64,000 nucleotides of DNA, from the NCBI RefSeq assembly GCF_023898315.1, contig NC_064614.1:499984109-500048108 (forward strand). The letters are read 5' to 3'. The DNA is from Schistocerca nitens (lineage: Eukaryota; Arthropoda; Insecta; Orthoptera; Acrididae). Position 1 is the stretch's first letter, and the number at the start of each line of letters is the position of its first letter. Under the pieces are notes generated by a model, which was given only the letters and a program-made list of their open reading frames with translations, was not told the origin of the DNA and made no database searches. Shown in pieces: positions 35,725 through 46,098 of the stretch. Position numbers and translations under genes: made by a program.

Positions 35725-36240
35725 CATGTCATCACTCTTCTCCAATGGAATGTTTGCTGCCTTCGATCCAACAAAGGGGACTTATGGCTGCTCTTGGAAT
35801 CGCAGTGTCGACTTGTTCTCTGCCTCCAGGAAAGAAAATTGCATCCTGAAGACCGCTTTGAGCTCTCGCATTTCTTCCGAGCCTGCTTTGACCCCTCCCC
35901 CCCCCCCCCAATCCCGCCCCCCTCGAGGACAGCATTCTGTCATGCTGCTCATCCGGGATGACATTCATAGGCAACCCATCGCCCTGACTACCTGGCTTCA
36001 AGCTGTTGCAGTCTGTGTTTTCCTTCCTCACTTGACCTTTTCTCTTTGTACCATTTACATCCGTCCGTCATTCAGTGTGACCAGGGCAGACTTCCTCCAG
36101 CTTATTGGGCAATTCCCTCAGCCCTTTCTGCTGCTTGGTGACTTTAATGTGCACCATCCCCTTTGGGGTTCTCCCAGAACCTGTCAGAGAGATCCTATTT
36201 GGACTGACAACTGTGCTGAAGTGTGTTTGGACTGTAGGTC
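35725..36240 (+). pseudogene. LINE ORF2 apurinic-type endonuclease relic
   Basis: The translation starts with LLQWNVCCLRSN, matching the LQWNxxSLxxN start of Jockey/I endonucleases, then LCLQE with the catalytic Glu. At 36130-36170 it gives LLLGDFNVHHPLWGS, the GDFNAHHPLWGS hallmark with catalytic Asp and Asn. The sequence ends before the SDHD motif, so the domain is incomplete. Confidence 0.85.
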
Positions 36241-36245
36241 TCAAC

Positions 36246-36660
36246 CTCAACCTGAAAAGTGCCTCTTGATTGCCCAAGAAATAAAAATATTGGGCACCAA
36301 GTGAATGGCAAAGGAATCCATCCCAAGCTGGAGAAAAGAAGACCAGTCACAGATTTCATGACTCCTCAGCACATCATGACGTGAGAAGTTTCCGCAGAAT
36401 GTGCTCAAACTGTCAGTGTTTTGTAAAAGACTACTGTTCCAATGCACAAACCTTGCAAGAATTACTGCGAAGTACACTAAGTTTTCTTGGAATGAGGTAC
36501 AAGAGAAATCCTTCCTTGTCTTTGCAGAAATGCTAATATCGTCTCCAGTCCTAGCATTGTATCATTTTTTTTAATGGTGAGACAGAATTAACACTGACGC
36601 TAACAGTTTTGGGGTAGGGGTGTTGTAGTACATATACAAGAAGATTCTCAAAAGGTTGTT
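36246..36660 (+). pseudogene. Gypsy pol fragment (RT thumb to RNase H)
   Basis: Translations include KCLLIAQEIKILG (RT thumb, usually KCxFxxxxxxxLGH), CKRLLFQCTNLARITAKYTKF-like pieces, FSWNEVQEKSFLVFAEML, SSPVLALYH and INTDANSFGVGV. These are the connection and first Asp of RNase H. Frames shift at least twice. Plus strand, abutting LINE endonuclease on the left. Confidence 0.75.
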
Positions 36661-36661
36661 G

Positions 36662-36833
36662 ATTTTCTTTATTTAAACTTAAGACTTGTCACCTGAATAT
36701 GTTTTTTTTATATTTCATTTTATCTGTTTCTAATATCGTGTTATAATTTCATGTATTGACTCGTTCCATGACCATGGAGACTTCTCCTTAATTTGGTCCC
36801 ACGGAACAATAAATAAATAAATAAATAAAAATT
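36662..36833 (+). mobile_element. LINE 3' end with AATAAA tail repeat
   Basis: The conserved 3' end CATGTATTGACTCGTTCCAT with CCACGGAACAATAAATAAAT leads into a tetranucleotide AATA run, typical of LINE 3' tails. It is severely 5'-truncated. Confidence 0.7.
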
Positions 36834-36839
36834 AAGACT

Positions 36840-37250
36840 GGCTTTCCTTTTGTTGTCTTCTATGTCCTCACCAAACTGGTTTAGGAGTGACTGATGAATA
36901 GAAGCTCTCGACTCACGTAGGTGCTTTACCTGTGACCAGAATTTTCTGATCTACTTGGAAGTGTTGTTACTAAACCAGGGTGGGTCTTTCCTGTCCTTGC
37001 TCAGTGTACTCTGTGTACACTTTTCCAGACAATTTGCTATGTCCATTGCATTCATTTTGTTAGTAGAATGCTGTTGACCATTTACCAGCTCTACAGAGCA
37101 TAAAAGCTCTCCTAGTCTTCTTGATGTAACTGTGGTTGCTAATCCCTTCCTCTTTACTGCAACTGTCAGCAAGTTCAGATTGACTCTATGATGTTCCAGG
37201 AACTGATCGGTGTTCACTATCACACACGTATTTAATCTGGTACCTGGCAG
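36840..37250 (-). pseudogene. LINE ORF2 linker fragment
   Basis: The minus-strand frame contains CTQSTLSKDRKDPPWFSN, matching the KDPPWFN block between endonuclease and RT in the LINE at 46806-52040 (about 49960). It is a truncated member of a related LINE family. Confidence 0.6.
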
Positions 37251-37259
37251 ACACCTTCA

Positions 37260-37640
37260 GATGAGTGATTGGAGATTGGCATTGGCTACTTGTATCACAC
37301 AGTTTATTAGTGTGCTACTTGTGTTTTGCGCTTCTGCCAATATAGTAGTTGCAAGATGGACCACACAGCCAATGAGCTTTGCCCTTGATGGGGAAAGTGC
37401 AAACTTCAGCTGTCCAGTAGAGTGCCTCTTGCCATGTGCCTCAGCGATTCCTGCCACCTTTGCTGAGAACATTTATTGGTATCCAGATAAATTTGGAGTT
37501 GGAATGAATGTTGGCCTGTGCAAACATTATATTTCAGTGGAAACCACCCCCCACCCCTGCATGACCACTTTTCCTTAATAACTTGTTTATTCTTTAGTAC
37601 TTGAACAATATTTCAAAACATCCTACTTAGAGTTCCACAT
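37260..37640. other. unassigned stretch
   Basis: An open plus-strand frame of about 120 codons (37210-37578) and an overlapping minus-strand frame carry no recognisable motif. Nothing is called. Confidence 0.3.
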
Positions 37641-37688
37641 TATTATGAAAAGGAAAGTTGCCACGCACCATATAGTGGATATGCTGAG

Positions 37689-37690
<2 letters not shown>

Positions 37691-37729
<39 letters not shown>

Positions 37730-37747
37730 CACACACACACACACACA
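37691..37747. repeat. (CA)n microsatellite
   Basis: A CA run with one G interruption, located inside the PLE-B tail where other copies carry GT/CA runs. Confidence 0.95.
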
Positions 37748-38039
37748 AAATCAGTTTACACATATGACTGCAGTCCCGGGCAACTGAAACCACGCTGCGA
37801 GTAGCAGCACCAGTGCGTGATGGGACTGGTGACTGGGTGGGGTTGGGGAGGGGTAGTAAAGTAGGGGTGGCGGACAGTGAAGTGCTCCAGGTTAGATGGT
37901 GGTCAGGGGAGAGGTGGTGATGAAGGGGGGGGGGCAGAGCAGATAAGGAGAGAAGTAAAAAGACTGGGTGCAGTGGTGGAATGAGGGCTGTGCAGTGCTG
38001 GAATGAGAACATGGAAGGGGCTGGATGGGTGATGACAGT

Positions 38040-38540
38040 GACTAATGAAGGTTGAAATCAGGAAGGTTACAGGAACGTAGGTTGCATTGCAGGGAAAGTT
38101 CCCACCTGTGCAATTCAAAAAAGCTGGTGTTGGTGGGAAGGATCCATATGGCACAGGCTGTGGAGCAGTCATTTAAATGAAGGACGTCATGTTTGGCAGC
38201 ATGTTCAGCAACAGAGTGGTCCACTTGTTTCTTGTCCACAGTTTATTGGTGGCCATTCATGCGGACAGACAGCTTGTTGGTTGTCATCCCCACATAGAAT
38301 GCAACACAGTGGCTGCAGCTTAGTTTGTTGATAACATGACTGGTTTCACAGGTAGGTGGGGTGCCTTTGATGGGTAGGTGATGTTTGTGACCAGAGTGGA
38401 GTAGGTGGTGGTGGGAAGATGTATGGGAGCAGGGGTTATGTAGGGATGGACGAGTATATTGTGTAGGTTCGGTGGATGGCGGACCACCACTGTGGGAGGG
38501 GTGAGAAGGATAGTGGGTAGGACATTTCTCATTTCAGGGT
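38040..38540 (-). pseudogene. PLE GIY-YIG endonuclease relic
   Basis: Read on the minus strand: RHPPNLHNIL (end of the RT C-terminus), then SHVINKLSC and FYVGMTTNKLSVRMNGHQ, the GIY and YIG positions and the conserved Arg. After one stop comes IWILPTNTSFFELHRWELSLQ with the catalytic Glu region. Compared with 55462-56007 the Cys-rich linker (CNRPRCKTC) is missing. Confidence 0.85.
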
Positions 38541-38739
38541 ATGTCGATAGTTAGTCAAAACCCTGATGGAGAATGTGGTTCATTTGCTTCAGTCCTGGAT
38601 GGTACTGAGATACGAGAGGAATGCTCCTCTGTGGCCAGACGGTGGGACTTTGGGAGGTGGTTGGAAACTGGAAAGATAAGGCACGGGAGATTTGTTTTTG
38701 TACAAGGTTGGGAGGATAATGTGTGTATGTGTGTGTGTG

Positions 38740-38780
38740 TGTGTCTATTTGTGACGAAGGCCTTACTGGCCGAAAGCTTT
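38740..38780 (+). ncRNA. hammerhead-like core in PLE-B tail
   Basis: TGACGAAGGCC-TTAC-TGGCCGAAAGC fits core CTGANGA, stem II GGCC/GGCC, then GAAA, with the first C replaced by G. Stems I and III could not be drawn with confidence. Confidence 0.35.
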
Positions 38781-38929
38781 ATTTGTGATAGTCTTTTTGT
38801 TGTGCCTATCTGCGACTCAGCATGTCTGCTATATGGTGAGTGGCAAGTTTTCTTTTCATAATATTGTTAAATTTTACCCTGGATTTTCCATTGTCTGATT
38901 GCTTAGAGTTTCATATAGCCCTTAGTTGT

Positions 38930-39960
38930 TAGTATAATTTGGGCACAACAGTGCTCTTGCTGGGCGGAGAATTCTGGGCTTTGTTATAAATGATTCCACA
39001 ATTAACTATTTTCATATTTTCAGGCCCTGTACTTTGCTGGCATTTCAGTTTTGCTCTTTTTATAATGACTGATATATATTCACTTGAAGACTTCAGAATT
39101 TTACCTATCTTGAAACCCTCGTGCACTATGTGTGTTCTTACTCAGGTAGCTGCAGCCACAGTATGGTATGGCTTTGACTTATCAAGAGGAGCTCTACAGT
39201 TCTCCACCACCACCATACCACAGGACCAGAAATCTGCAGTCAGGGCTGTTGCAGAATTGGCAGTGTGTCTGGTTGAGACGTTCTTCCTGACTAGTCCTGG
39301 TTACAAAGTCAGGAACTCTGCTTATAACCCATGAGCAAGGCCATCAGTCTTCGTCATTTCTGCCAACACCTGTGGAATTGCAGATGGCATCAGAATCCAA
39401 GCAACAGATGTCGCTGATGCCAGTATGAGTTATGAACTGCAGATGACTGCATCCCCAATAGCCACAGCCAGAGGCATCCCTACATCTATATAAGGATCCT
39501 CCCCTCTTATGTAAAGAGTGCACATTTCTTTTTTTTGTGGTCCTTGATGCTGTTTCCCAACTGGTTTTCATAACAAGCTGAACATTGGAGCTCTTGATAA
39601 AGAAACAAACCCCTTCCCCCATGTGCCTGCCTGTATCTGTCTGAAGGATCAGCCATATTTCCATCTGTAAAGGGAATGAGAGTTGTCAGATGGCCCATCT
39701 GCCTATTTGCAGTCTGCCCCGAACTGGCTGCAACCCACCACTCACTTTGCGGTTAGCATGGTGTAACTGTATTGGATACATAGGAAAGTGCCTTAGCAAC
39801 CAAACTGTGACACTTGAAGTGTCACTTGTGGTGGGATAGTTTCTCCATAGTGAATACGCCTAAAGGCATCCACCTTATGCTAAATGAATGTGACCAACAG
39901 CACATTGAGGTCTTTGGACCACAGCCAGCCGCTCCTGCATCCACACACACTAAGCTTATG
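38930..39960 (-). pseudogene. LINE 5' region (ORF1 to start of ORF2), copy 1
   Basis: The segment parallels 50880-52030: both contain CCAGAAATCTGCAG, a block encoding a phrase like ITHTGISDICC (HIGTDNTCR in the other copy), and GTGACAC..GAGGTGTC/GAAGTGTC phrases in the same order. The GTND-like block could be a relic of the SGNH-type esterase domain found in ORF1 of some CR1 LINEs. Many stops are present. Confidence 0.5.
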
Positions 39961-40157
39961 ATCCCTATCCACTGTATGATGTTCATTCAAATGAATCCTG
40001 GTCAATGCATCTACCTTTTCCTTACAGGTAAGGCGACACCATGTAACTGCTGGTATGGTGGCACCATCTACTGGTAGAGATACTGACGCATGCACACCGT
40101 TTGATGTGGCACAGCGCCAAAGAAAAGGTGGTGACACAAGCTATCATCACTACCAAA

Positions 40158-41010
40158 CATGCAGGCGAGTAAGCAGGAAAAAAGAGAAATAATTAGATAT
40201 TTGGCTGCATAGGGAACTGGAGGCCATGAAATGTATCAACGGATGAAGGCTGTGTATGGTGAATACAGTCTGAGTCGTTCAAGTGCTGTGGAATGGGGCA
40301 AACGATTCCTTGAGGGGCACGCGTCACTGGAAGACAATGCTCGTCCTGGACAGGCTTATCATGTCATTACACTGGAAATGGTTGTGGAAGTGAATGCTTT
40401 AGTCTTGGACAAGCACAGAATCACTGTGGAAGAGATCCATCAGTTACTGGGTATTAGTGTGGGTGCCGCCTGCCCCGTAATGCTTCAGCACTTGAACCTT
40501 CGAAAAATCTGTTCTCAGTGGGTTCCTCACCAACTGACCGGCAAACAGCACAATACTCTAATGGCACTATCTTTTATCATGAGGAGGAATACGGCTTTCT
40601 GTCATGTATTGTCACAGGTGATGAAAAACGGTTGTCACCATTTTGAACTGGAAAGCAAGCAGTGAAAACATGCAACTTCACTGCCTCCAAAGAAATCAAA
40701 GGACGTGCACACCAATTCTGGTAAGGTCATGATGTCCTTTTTTGACTACAAGGGCCCACTGCTTGTCAAGTTCCTGGAATGGGGAACCACATCAATTCCC
40801 AGTGTTATCAAGCCACTTTACAGAACCTTAGATGAGCCATCATGTCGAAACACAGAGGCATGTTGTCCAATGGCGTTATCCTCCTGCATGATAACGCCCA
40901 CCCAAACGGCCAATGCGGTGAAGACGACATTGCAGCAGTTTCGGTGGGAAGTGCTGGAACATCCACCATACAGTCCTGACTTTTCACCATGTGACTTTCA
41001 TCTACACCTA
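40158..41010 (+). pseudogene. mariner transposase, N-terminal and DDD core
   Basis: Residues start MQASKQEKREIIRYLA, then MYQRMKAVYGEYSLSRSSAV, the mariner HTH region. A second HTH (RITVEEIHQLLGISVG) and the WVPHQLT linker follow. In shifted frames the catalytic positions are IVTGDEKR (40612), LLHDNAHP (40881) and HPPYSPDFSPCDF (40962), so all three Asp remain although the frame is broken at least twice. Confidence 0.88.
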
Positions 41011-42104
41011 CATGGATACTCTGCAAATCACATTTAAGTGCCTGGCAGAGGGTTCATCGAACCACCTTCACAATTCTCTATTATTCGAATCTCGTATAGT
41101 GCGTGGAAAGAATGAACACCTATATCTTTCCGTACGAGCTCTGATTTCCCTTATTTTATCGTGGTGATCGTTCCGCCCTATGTAGGTCAGTGTCAACTAA
41201 ATATTTTCGCATTCGGAGGAGAAAGTTGGTGATTGGAATTTCGTGAGATGATTCCGTCGCAACGAAAAATGCCTTTCTTTTAATGATTTCCAGCCCAAAT
41301 CCTGTATCATTTCTGTGACACTCTCTCCCATATTTCACGATAATAAAAAACGTGCTGCCTTTCTTTGAACTTTTTCGATGTACTCCGTCAGTCCTATCTG
41401 GTAAGGATCCCACACCGCGCAGCAGTATTCTAAAAGAGGACGGTCAAGCGTAGCGTAGGCAGTCTCCTTAGTAGGTCTGTTACATTTTCTAAGTGTCCTG
41501 CCAATAAAACACAGCCTTTGGTTAACCTTCCCCACAACATTTTTTTATGTGTTCTTTCCAATTTAGGTTGTTCATAATTGTAATACCTAGGTATTTAGTT
41601 GAATTTACGGCTTTTAGATTAGACTGATTTATCGTGTAACCGAAGTTTAACGAGTTCCTTTTAGCACTCATGTGGATGATCTCACATTTTTTGTTATTTA
41701 GGGTCAACTGCCACTTTTCGCACAATTCAGATATTTTTTCTAAATCGTTTTGCAGTTTGTTTTGATCTTCTGATGACTATTAGTCGATAAACGACACCGT
41801 CATCTGCAAACAACCGAAGACGGCTGCTCAGATTGTCTCCAAAATCGTTTATATAGATAAGGAACCGCAAAGGGCCTATAACACTACCTTGGGGAATGCC
41901 TGAAATCACTTTTGTTGCACTTGATGACTTTCCGTCAGTTACTACGAACTGAGACCTCACTGACAGGAAATTGCAAATCCAGTCACATAACTGAGATGAT
42001 ATTCCATAAGCACGTAATTTCACTATGAGCCGCTTATGTGGTACAGTGTCAAAAGCCTTCTGGAAATCCAGGAATATGGAATCGATCTGAAATCCCTTGT
42101 CAAG
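41011..42104 (-). mobile_element. 5'-truncated CR1-like LINE inserted in mariner
   Basis: Minus-strand fragments are in order: FQIDSIFLDFQKAFDTVPH, VISGIPQGSVIGPLRFLIYIN, LRLFADDGVVY (catalytic FADD kept), MCEKWQLTLNNKKCE, FGYTINQ, STKYLGITI and LLEYCCAVWDPYQIG. These are the palm, thumb and C-terminal parts of a LINE RT. The 3' end (left) is CACATTTAAGTGCCTGGCAG with a TCTACACCTACATGG tail. Only about two frame breaks are present. It splits the mariner after GACTTTCAT. Confidence 0.9.
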
Positions 42105-42290
42105 CATCATGTGTTTGGAACTCTAAAACAAGCTATTCATGGACATCGATTCACAGCAGACGATGAAGTGTGTGACAGGGTCCAGGCCTGGATCCGACAG
42201 CAGCATACTAGCTTCTTCAAGGATGGAATTGACTGGCTAGTGTTACAATGGGATAAATGTGCCAATAGTTTTGGTGACTATTTTTGAGTG
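42105..42290 (+). pseudogene. mariner transposase C-terminus after the LINE
   Basis: The frame resumes with FGTLKQAIHGHRFTADDE and ends WLVLQWDKCANSFGDYF before TGA at about 42285-42287. This is the usual mariner ending, directly continuing the CDFHL block at 41010. Confidence 0.88.
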
Positions 42291-42349
42291 TGTGTACTAT
42301 GTATAACTACATTTTTGGGTTAATAAAGTCATTACCGTTACTTTACACT

Positions 42350-43340
42350 AGTACAATGGGGATACTATCAAAGACAGTGCTGCCAAAGCAGAGTTATTAA
42401 ACACAGCCTTCACAAAAGAAGACGAAATAAATATTCCAGAATCGGAATTGAGAACAGCTGCCAACATGAGTAACGTAGAAGTAAATATCCTCGGAGTAGT
42501 GAAGCAACTTAAATCACTTAATAAAAGCAGGTCTTCTGGTCCAGACTGTATACAATTAGGTTCCTTTAGTAGTATGGTGATGCATTAGCTCAGTACTTAA
42601 CAATCATATACAACTGTTCGCTCGGATCCGTACCTAAAGACTGGAAAGTTGCACAGGTCTCACCATAATTCAAAAAAAGGTAGTAGGAGTAATCCAGTAA
42701 ATTACAGGCCCATATCATTAACCTTAATATGCAGCAGGATTTTGGAATATATATTGTGTTTGAACATTATGAGTTACCTCGAAGAAAATGGACTATTGAC
42801 ACACAGTCAACATGGGTTTAGAAAACATCGTTCCAGTGAAACACAACTAGCTCTTTATTCACATGAAGTGTTGAGTGCTATTGACAAGGGATTTCAGATC
42901 GATTCCATATTTCTGGAAGGCTTTTGACACTGTACGACACAAGCGGCTCATAGGGAAATTGCTTGCGTACGGAATATCGTCTCAGTTATGTGACTGTACT
43001 TGTGATTTCCTGTCAGAGAGGTCACAGTTTGTAGTAATTGACGGAAAGTCATCAAGTAAAACAGAAGTGATTTCTGACGTTCCCCAAGATAGTGTTATAG
43101 GCCCTTTGCTGTTCCTTACCTGGATACTCTGCAAATCACATTTAAGTGCCCGGCAGAGCGTTCATCGAACGCTATCTATATAAACGGGTTGGGAGACAAT
43201 CTGAGCAGCCGTCTTTGGTTGTTTGCAGATGACGCTGTCGTTTATCGACTAATAAAGTCATCAGAAGATGAAAACAAATTGCAAAATGATTTAGAAAAGA
43301 TATCTGAATGGTGCGAAAAGTGGCAGTTTTACCCTAAATA
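42350..43340 (+). mobile_element. LINE RT fragment, plus strand, with self-insertion
   Basis: The plus strand reads VKQLKSLNKSRSSGPDCI, VNYRPISLTLICSRILEYI, GLLTHSQHGFRKHRSSETQL, RHKRLIGKLLAYGISSQLCD, LFADDAVVY-type LFADDAVVYRL near 43220, and WCEKWQF. This is the same family as 41011-42104 but the opposite strand. At 43119-43171 a 53-bp reverse fragment of the family's own 3' end is inserted in the middle of the palm. The element stops near 43340. Confidence 0.88.
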
Positions 43341-43641
43341 ACTGTTCACAGAATCAGTGCTGATCGTGGCGATAATATGACCATATCACATTATCTTGTT
43401 CTCCTTGCTGTTGAATATGTCGATGCTGTGAGACCAAGGAAATCCTCTCCTGTTGTGAAAATGAGTAACTTCTGAAGTCCACTTTCATCAGTTTCTTTTT
43501 TGAGATGGTTAAGAATAAAATAACTGATTCCATCTTGTTAGGAATGATTCATCTGTATTTTTCTCCATACCTCTTACATATTTCAGACATATTTTCTTCT
43601 GCTCTGAACATTCCCCTGTCTCTTGCTTAGTTTCGGTGACA

Positions 43642-43766
43642 TCTTGTTAAGTCTCACTCTCATCCATGGCCAGTATCTATGCACTCTTAGCGATATGTGG
43701 AACACAAGATAAATTACGTGATGGTCACATTTATTGGTGAACTTGGATCAGTTTTCTGTGCCAGTA
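43642..43766 (+). repeat. 125-bp direct repeat, left copy
   Basis: Begins TCTTGTTAAGTCTC, ends TCTGTGCCAGTA; identical base for base to 44668-44792 as far as I can compare by eye. Confidence 0.95.
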
Positions 43767-44334
43767 TGCTTATAAAATAGTTGTCATAATGGCAGCCAGC
43801 CTTGCTGTGTCCTGCAAGACATGGTTACAGTAAACTGTCAGTGGTCCCTAAACTAGTTATGACTGTCGTGTACCCATCTGATGGCATACAGAAAGATTAA
43901 GGGATGTGACTACTGAACTAGACAACATACACTGCTGACTGTCAATATGACACCTCCACATCTCCCAATGGTCCCTTGCAACTTTATTGTTTAATCTCCG
44001 TCAAAGACAAGAAAAGGTCAAAATCAAAACACTTCAAGTTTCTATAGAAACAAATACAGCATAACTTATTAGCATCAGTTGGACCTCTCCAAGTCCATAT
44101 CTTTTACTAACCACCACAGCTTATGTGTCCATGATTTGATATAATGCCTTTGCCTACGAAGCATGTACACACTCACGAAACGAAAACACTCATTTAGAAC
44201 ATTCGAAAATGACTAATCAAAATTCCACAAACTTGAAAACCTTTGAAAATTTCTCTAGTAGATCTGTAGAAATGTATTCAGACAGGCAAGGCAGTTTTAC
44301 AGATTTAGCATTAGTATAGATGATAAATTGCCAA
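43767..44334. other. unassigned insert between the direct repeats
   Basis: No motif, long frame or repeat is recognised. It lies between the left 125-bp repeat and the 5S-derived SINE. Confidence 0.4.
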
Positions 44335-44667
44335 TGGTCTTGCCGCAGTGCTAACACTGGTTCCTGTCACATCACCGAAGTTAAGTGCTGTTGGGCTGGG
44401 CTAGAACTTGGATGGGTGATCATCCAGTCTACCGAGTGCTGTTGAGAAGCGGGATGTACTCAGCCCTTTTGAGGTAAACTGAGAGGAGCTACTTGATTGA
44501 GAAGTAGTGGCTCTGGTTTCATAAACTGACATACAGCTGGGAGAGCAGTGTGCTGACTGACCATGCTCCCCTCCGTATCTGCATCCAGTGGCGCCTGTGG
44601 GCTGAGGATGACATGGCAGTCTGTCGGTACTGTTGGGCCTTCCAAGGCCTGTTCGGATGGAGTTTAG
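44335..44667 (+). mobile_element. 5S rRNA-derived SINE (SINE3-type)
   Basis: The first 115 bases are a decayed 5S rRNA: ATCACCGAAGTTAAGTGC, then AGAACTTGGATGGGTGATC, followed by the GTGCTGTTG end, including the internal Pol III control region. The body (44450-44667) contains GTACTCAGCCCTTTTGAGG and GGGCCTTCCAAGGCCTGTTC. The element ends exactly where the right 125-bp repeat begins. It is not a functional 5S gene because substitutions hit conserved bases and the sequence continues into the body. Confidence 0.82.
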
Positions 44668-44792
44668 TCTTGTTAAGTCTCACTCTCATCCATGGCCAGT
44701 ATCTATGCACTCTTAGCGATATGTGGAACACAAGATAAATTACGTGATGGTCACATTTATTGGTGAACTTGGATCAGTTTTCTGTGCCAGTA
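44668..44792 (+). repeat. 125-bp direct repeat, right copy
   Basis: Identical to 43642-43766; starts at the last base of the 5S-derived SINE. Confidence 0.95.
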
Positions 44793-44801
44793 AGAAATTA
44801 G

Positions 44802-44902
44802 GACATGGGTGAAGCATACAGTATCTTGGGAAGCACAAATATAGACACAATTGAATTTGATTTAAACTGGAAGAGTGTAAGAGGCATATATAGAAAGTTT
44901 TG
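44802..44902 (+). CDS. weak candidate host exon
   Basis: One frame is open from an acceptor-like AAATTAG (44795-44801) to an excellent donor G|GTAAGTATTTT (44903). It encodes about 33 residues starting DMGEAYSILGSTNIDTIE. The acceptor has a poor pyrimidine tract. The exon would end with two bases of a codon, which does not fit the phase of the exon at 46099 without another exon between. No family is recognised. It starts ten bases after the 125-bp repeat. Confidence 0.3.
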
Positions 44903-45816
44903 GTAAGTATTTTAGATCCAAAGTAAGAAGTCCCCTCGTTCCATCCTACCCTCCTTTCTGTAAACTGACTAGTTTACATTTATATTACCACGTGCTGAAC
45001 AGCAGACAAAGTGGAAGTGGCTCTCTTCCCTGTCCTTACATGTTCCTTTCTCAGAAGTGCTCTTCTTCTGTCTCCACTTTCCTTGATGATGTGCTTCTTC
45101 TGTATCTTTGACTTCTTTTGTATTGTATTTCTGTGTATTTATTCTCTTGGATGCTTAGTCACTTTTACTGGTTTTACTTTGTCGTTGGTAGCTCTTTTTA
45201 ATTTTTACGTTATGAATTGTATTTAGTAAATGGTTTTCTTCTATCACATTTTCCCTTCCTACTTCTTTCTCATTAGCATTTTAGTTCAAAATTAACTTCA
45301 TTTCTAGATTATATGAACATATATATATTGTGCACCAGATAGGAAGAATGCAGCTAGTATTGTGATCAGTAATGTCTACTGGAAAGTGATGTGAAACTAT
45401 GCCCAATAAAAAGAAATGAAGCCTGTGTGGAATAATTGATGTGCTAAATATAACCATGACTTGCTGTCTTTTGTCATTAAGTGTCCTCCTTCAGCAACAG
45501 TGCTGATAAGTTAGGAAATAATAAGAGGTTGGGAAATGGTCCATAGGGAAAGTTACTATCATGCAAAGAGCGGAATTAGTCAGTTGTCATTCATCAATAT
45601 TATGCTCCAAACTCTTCTGCTCTTCAACCTAATCTTTGTTCAGGAATATCTGTTCTGTACCTCTAACTGGAATATAATGTCTGAGATGACGAATTACTCC
45701 AATTGCTTCTGTCTTTTCCTTTTTTTATTCTGCAAAGAATAAACTACTGATTGAGATATTTCTGTTGAGCACTTACATTGACGCAGTCTTAAAAAATTAT
45801 GTATTTGTTGTGAAAC

Positions 45817-46042
45817 TTACCAGTATGTTGTAGTGGTGAGACACTGGACTCGCATTCAGGACGATGAAAGTAGAAATCCTCGCCTGACCACCCAGATATT
45901 GATTTCCTGTGGTTTTCACAAAGCAATTAGGCAAGTGCTGGGATGATTTCTTTGAAAAAGATAGGCTATTTCCTTTCCTAGGCTGTGTGTGTTCTGTCTC
46001 TAATGAGCTCATCATGCATAGGACATTAAACCCTAATCTTCC
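45817..46042 (+). mobile_element. tRNA-derived SINE with 13-bp TSD, upstream of an exon
   Basis: The head has TAGTGGTGAGACACTGGACT as A box, a decayed B box (AGTAGAAATCC), then a body with AAGCAATTAGGCAAGTGCTG and the end ACATTAAACCCTAATC. Direct repeats TTTGTTGTGAAAC flank it (45804-45816 and 46043-46055). It belongs to a different SINE family from 1374/2950/50140. Confidence 0.88.
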
Positions 46043-46098
46043 TTTGTTGTGAAACAAAGAATTTAATGAAGTTGATAAGATTTGTGTCTGTGTTTCAG

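Larger units (their letters stand above)
33722..36245 (+). mobile_element. Jockey/I-group LINE, 5' half
   Basis: It starts with a GC-rich segment (GTGCCCAGGGGGCTCGCCGC) like a LINE 5' end. ORF1 relics with CCHC knuckles (34380-35110) and an ORF2 endonuclease (35725-36240) follow. The RT is missing; at about 36246 the sequence changes to Gypsy pol. Frame breaks are moderate. Confidence 0.8.
37640..38885 (-). mobile_element. Penelope-like element (PLE-B) with inverted tails
   Basis: The left edge (GCCACGCACCATATAGTGG) and the right edge (CTGCTATATGGTGAGTGGC) are inverted copies of one tail sequence. Between them a minus-strand GIY-YIG endonuclease relic (38540-38040) is preceded by a CA run at 37691-37747. 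Paired tails in opposite orientation are frequent for Penelope insertions. Confidence 0.8.
40150..42345 (+). mobile_element. mariner-like transposon split by a LINE
   Basis: The transposase N-terminal and catalytic part lies at 40158-41010 and its C-terminus at 42105-42287. The intervening 1.09 kb is a minus-strand LINE. Clear terminal inverted repeats were not identified; the right end is near TTAATAAAGTCATTACC. The element was in place before the LINE arrived. Confidence 0.85.

Noticed and set aside
44335-44450. Functional 5S rRNA gene
   Set aside because: It is diverged at conserved positions, has no T-run terminator after the 5S part and is joined to a SINE body.
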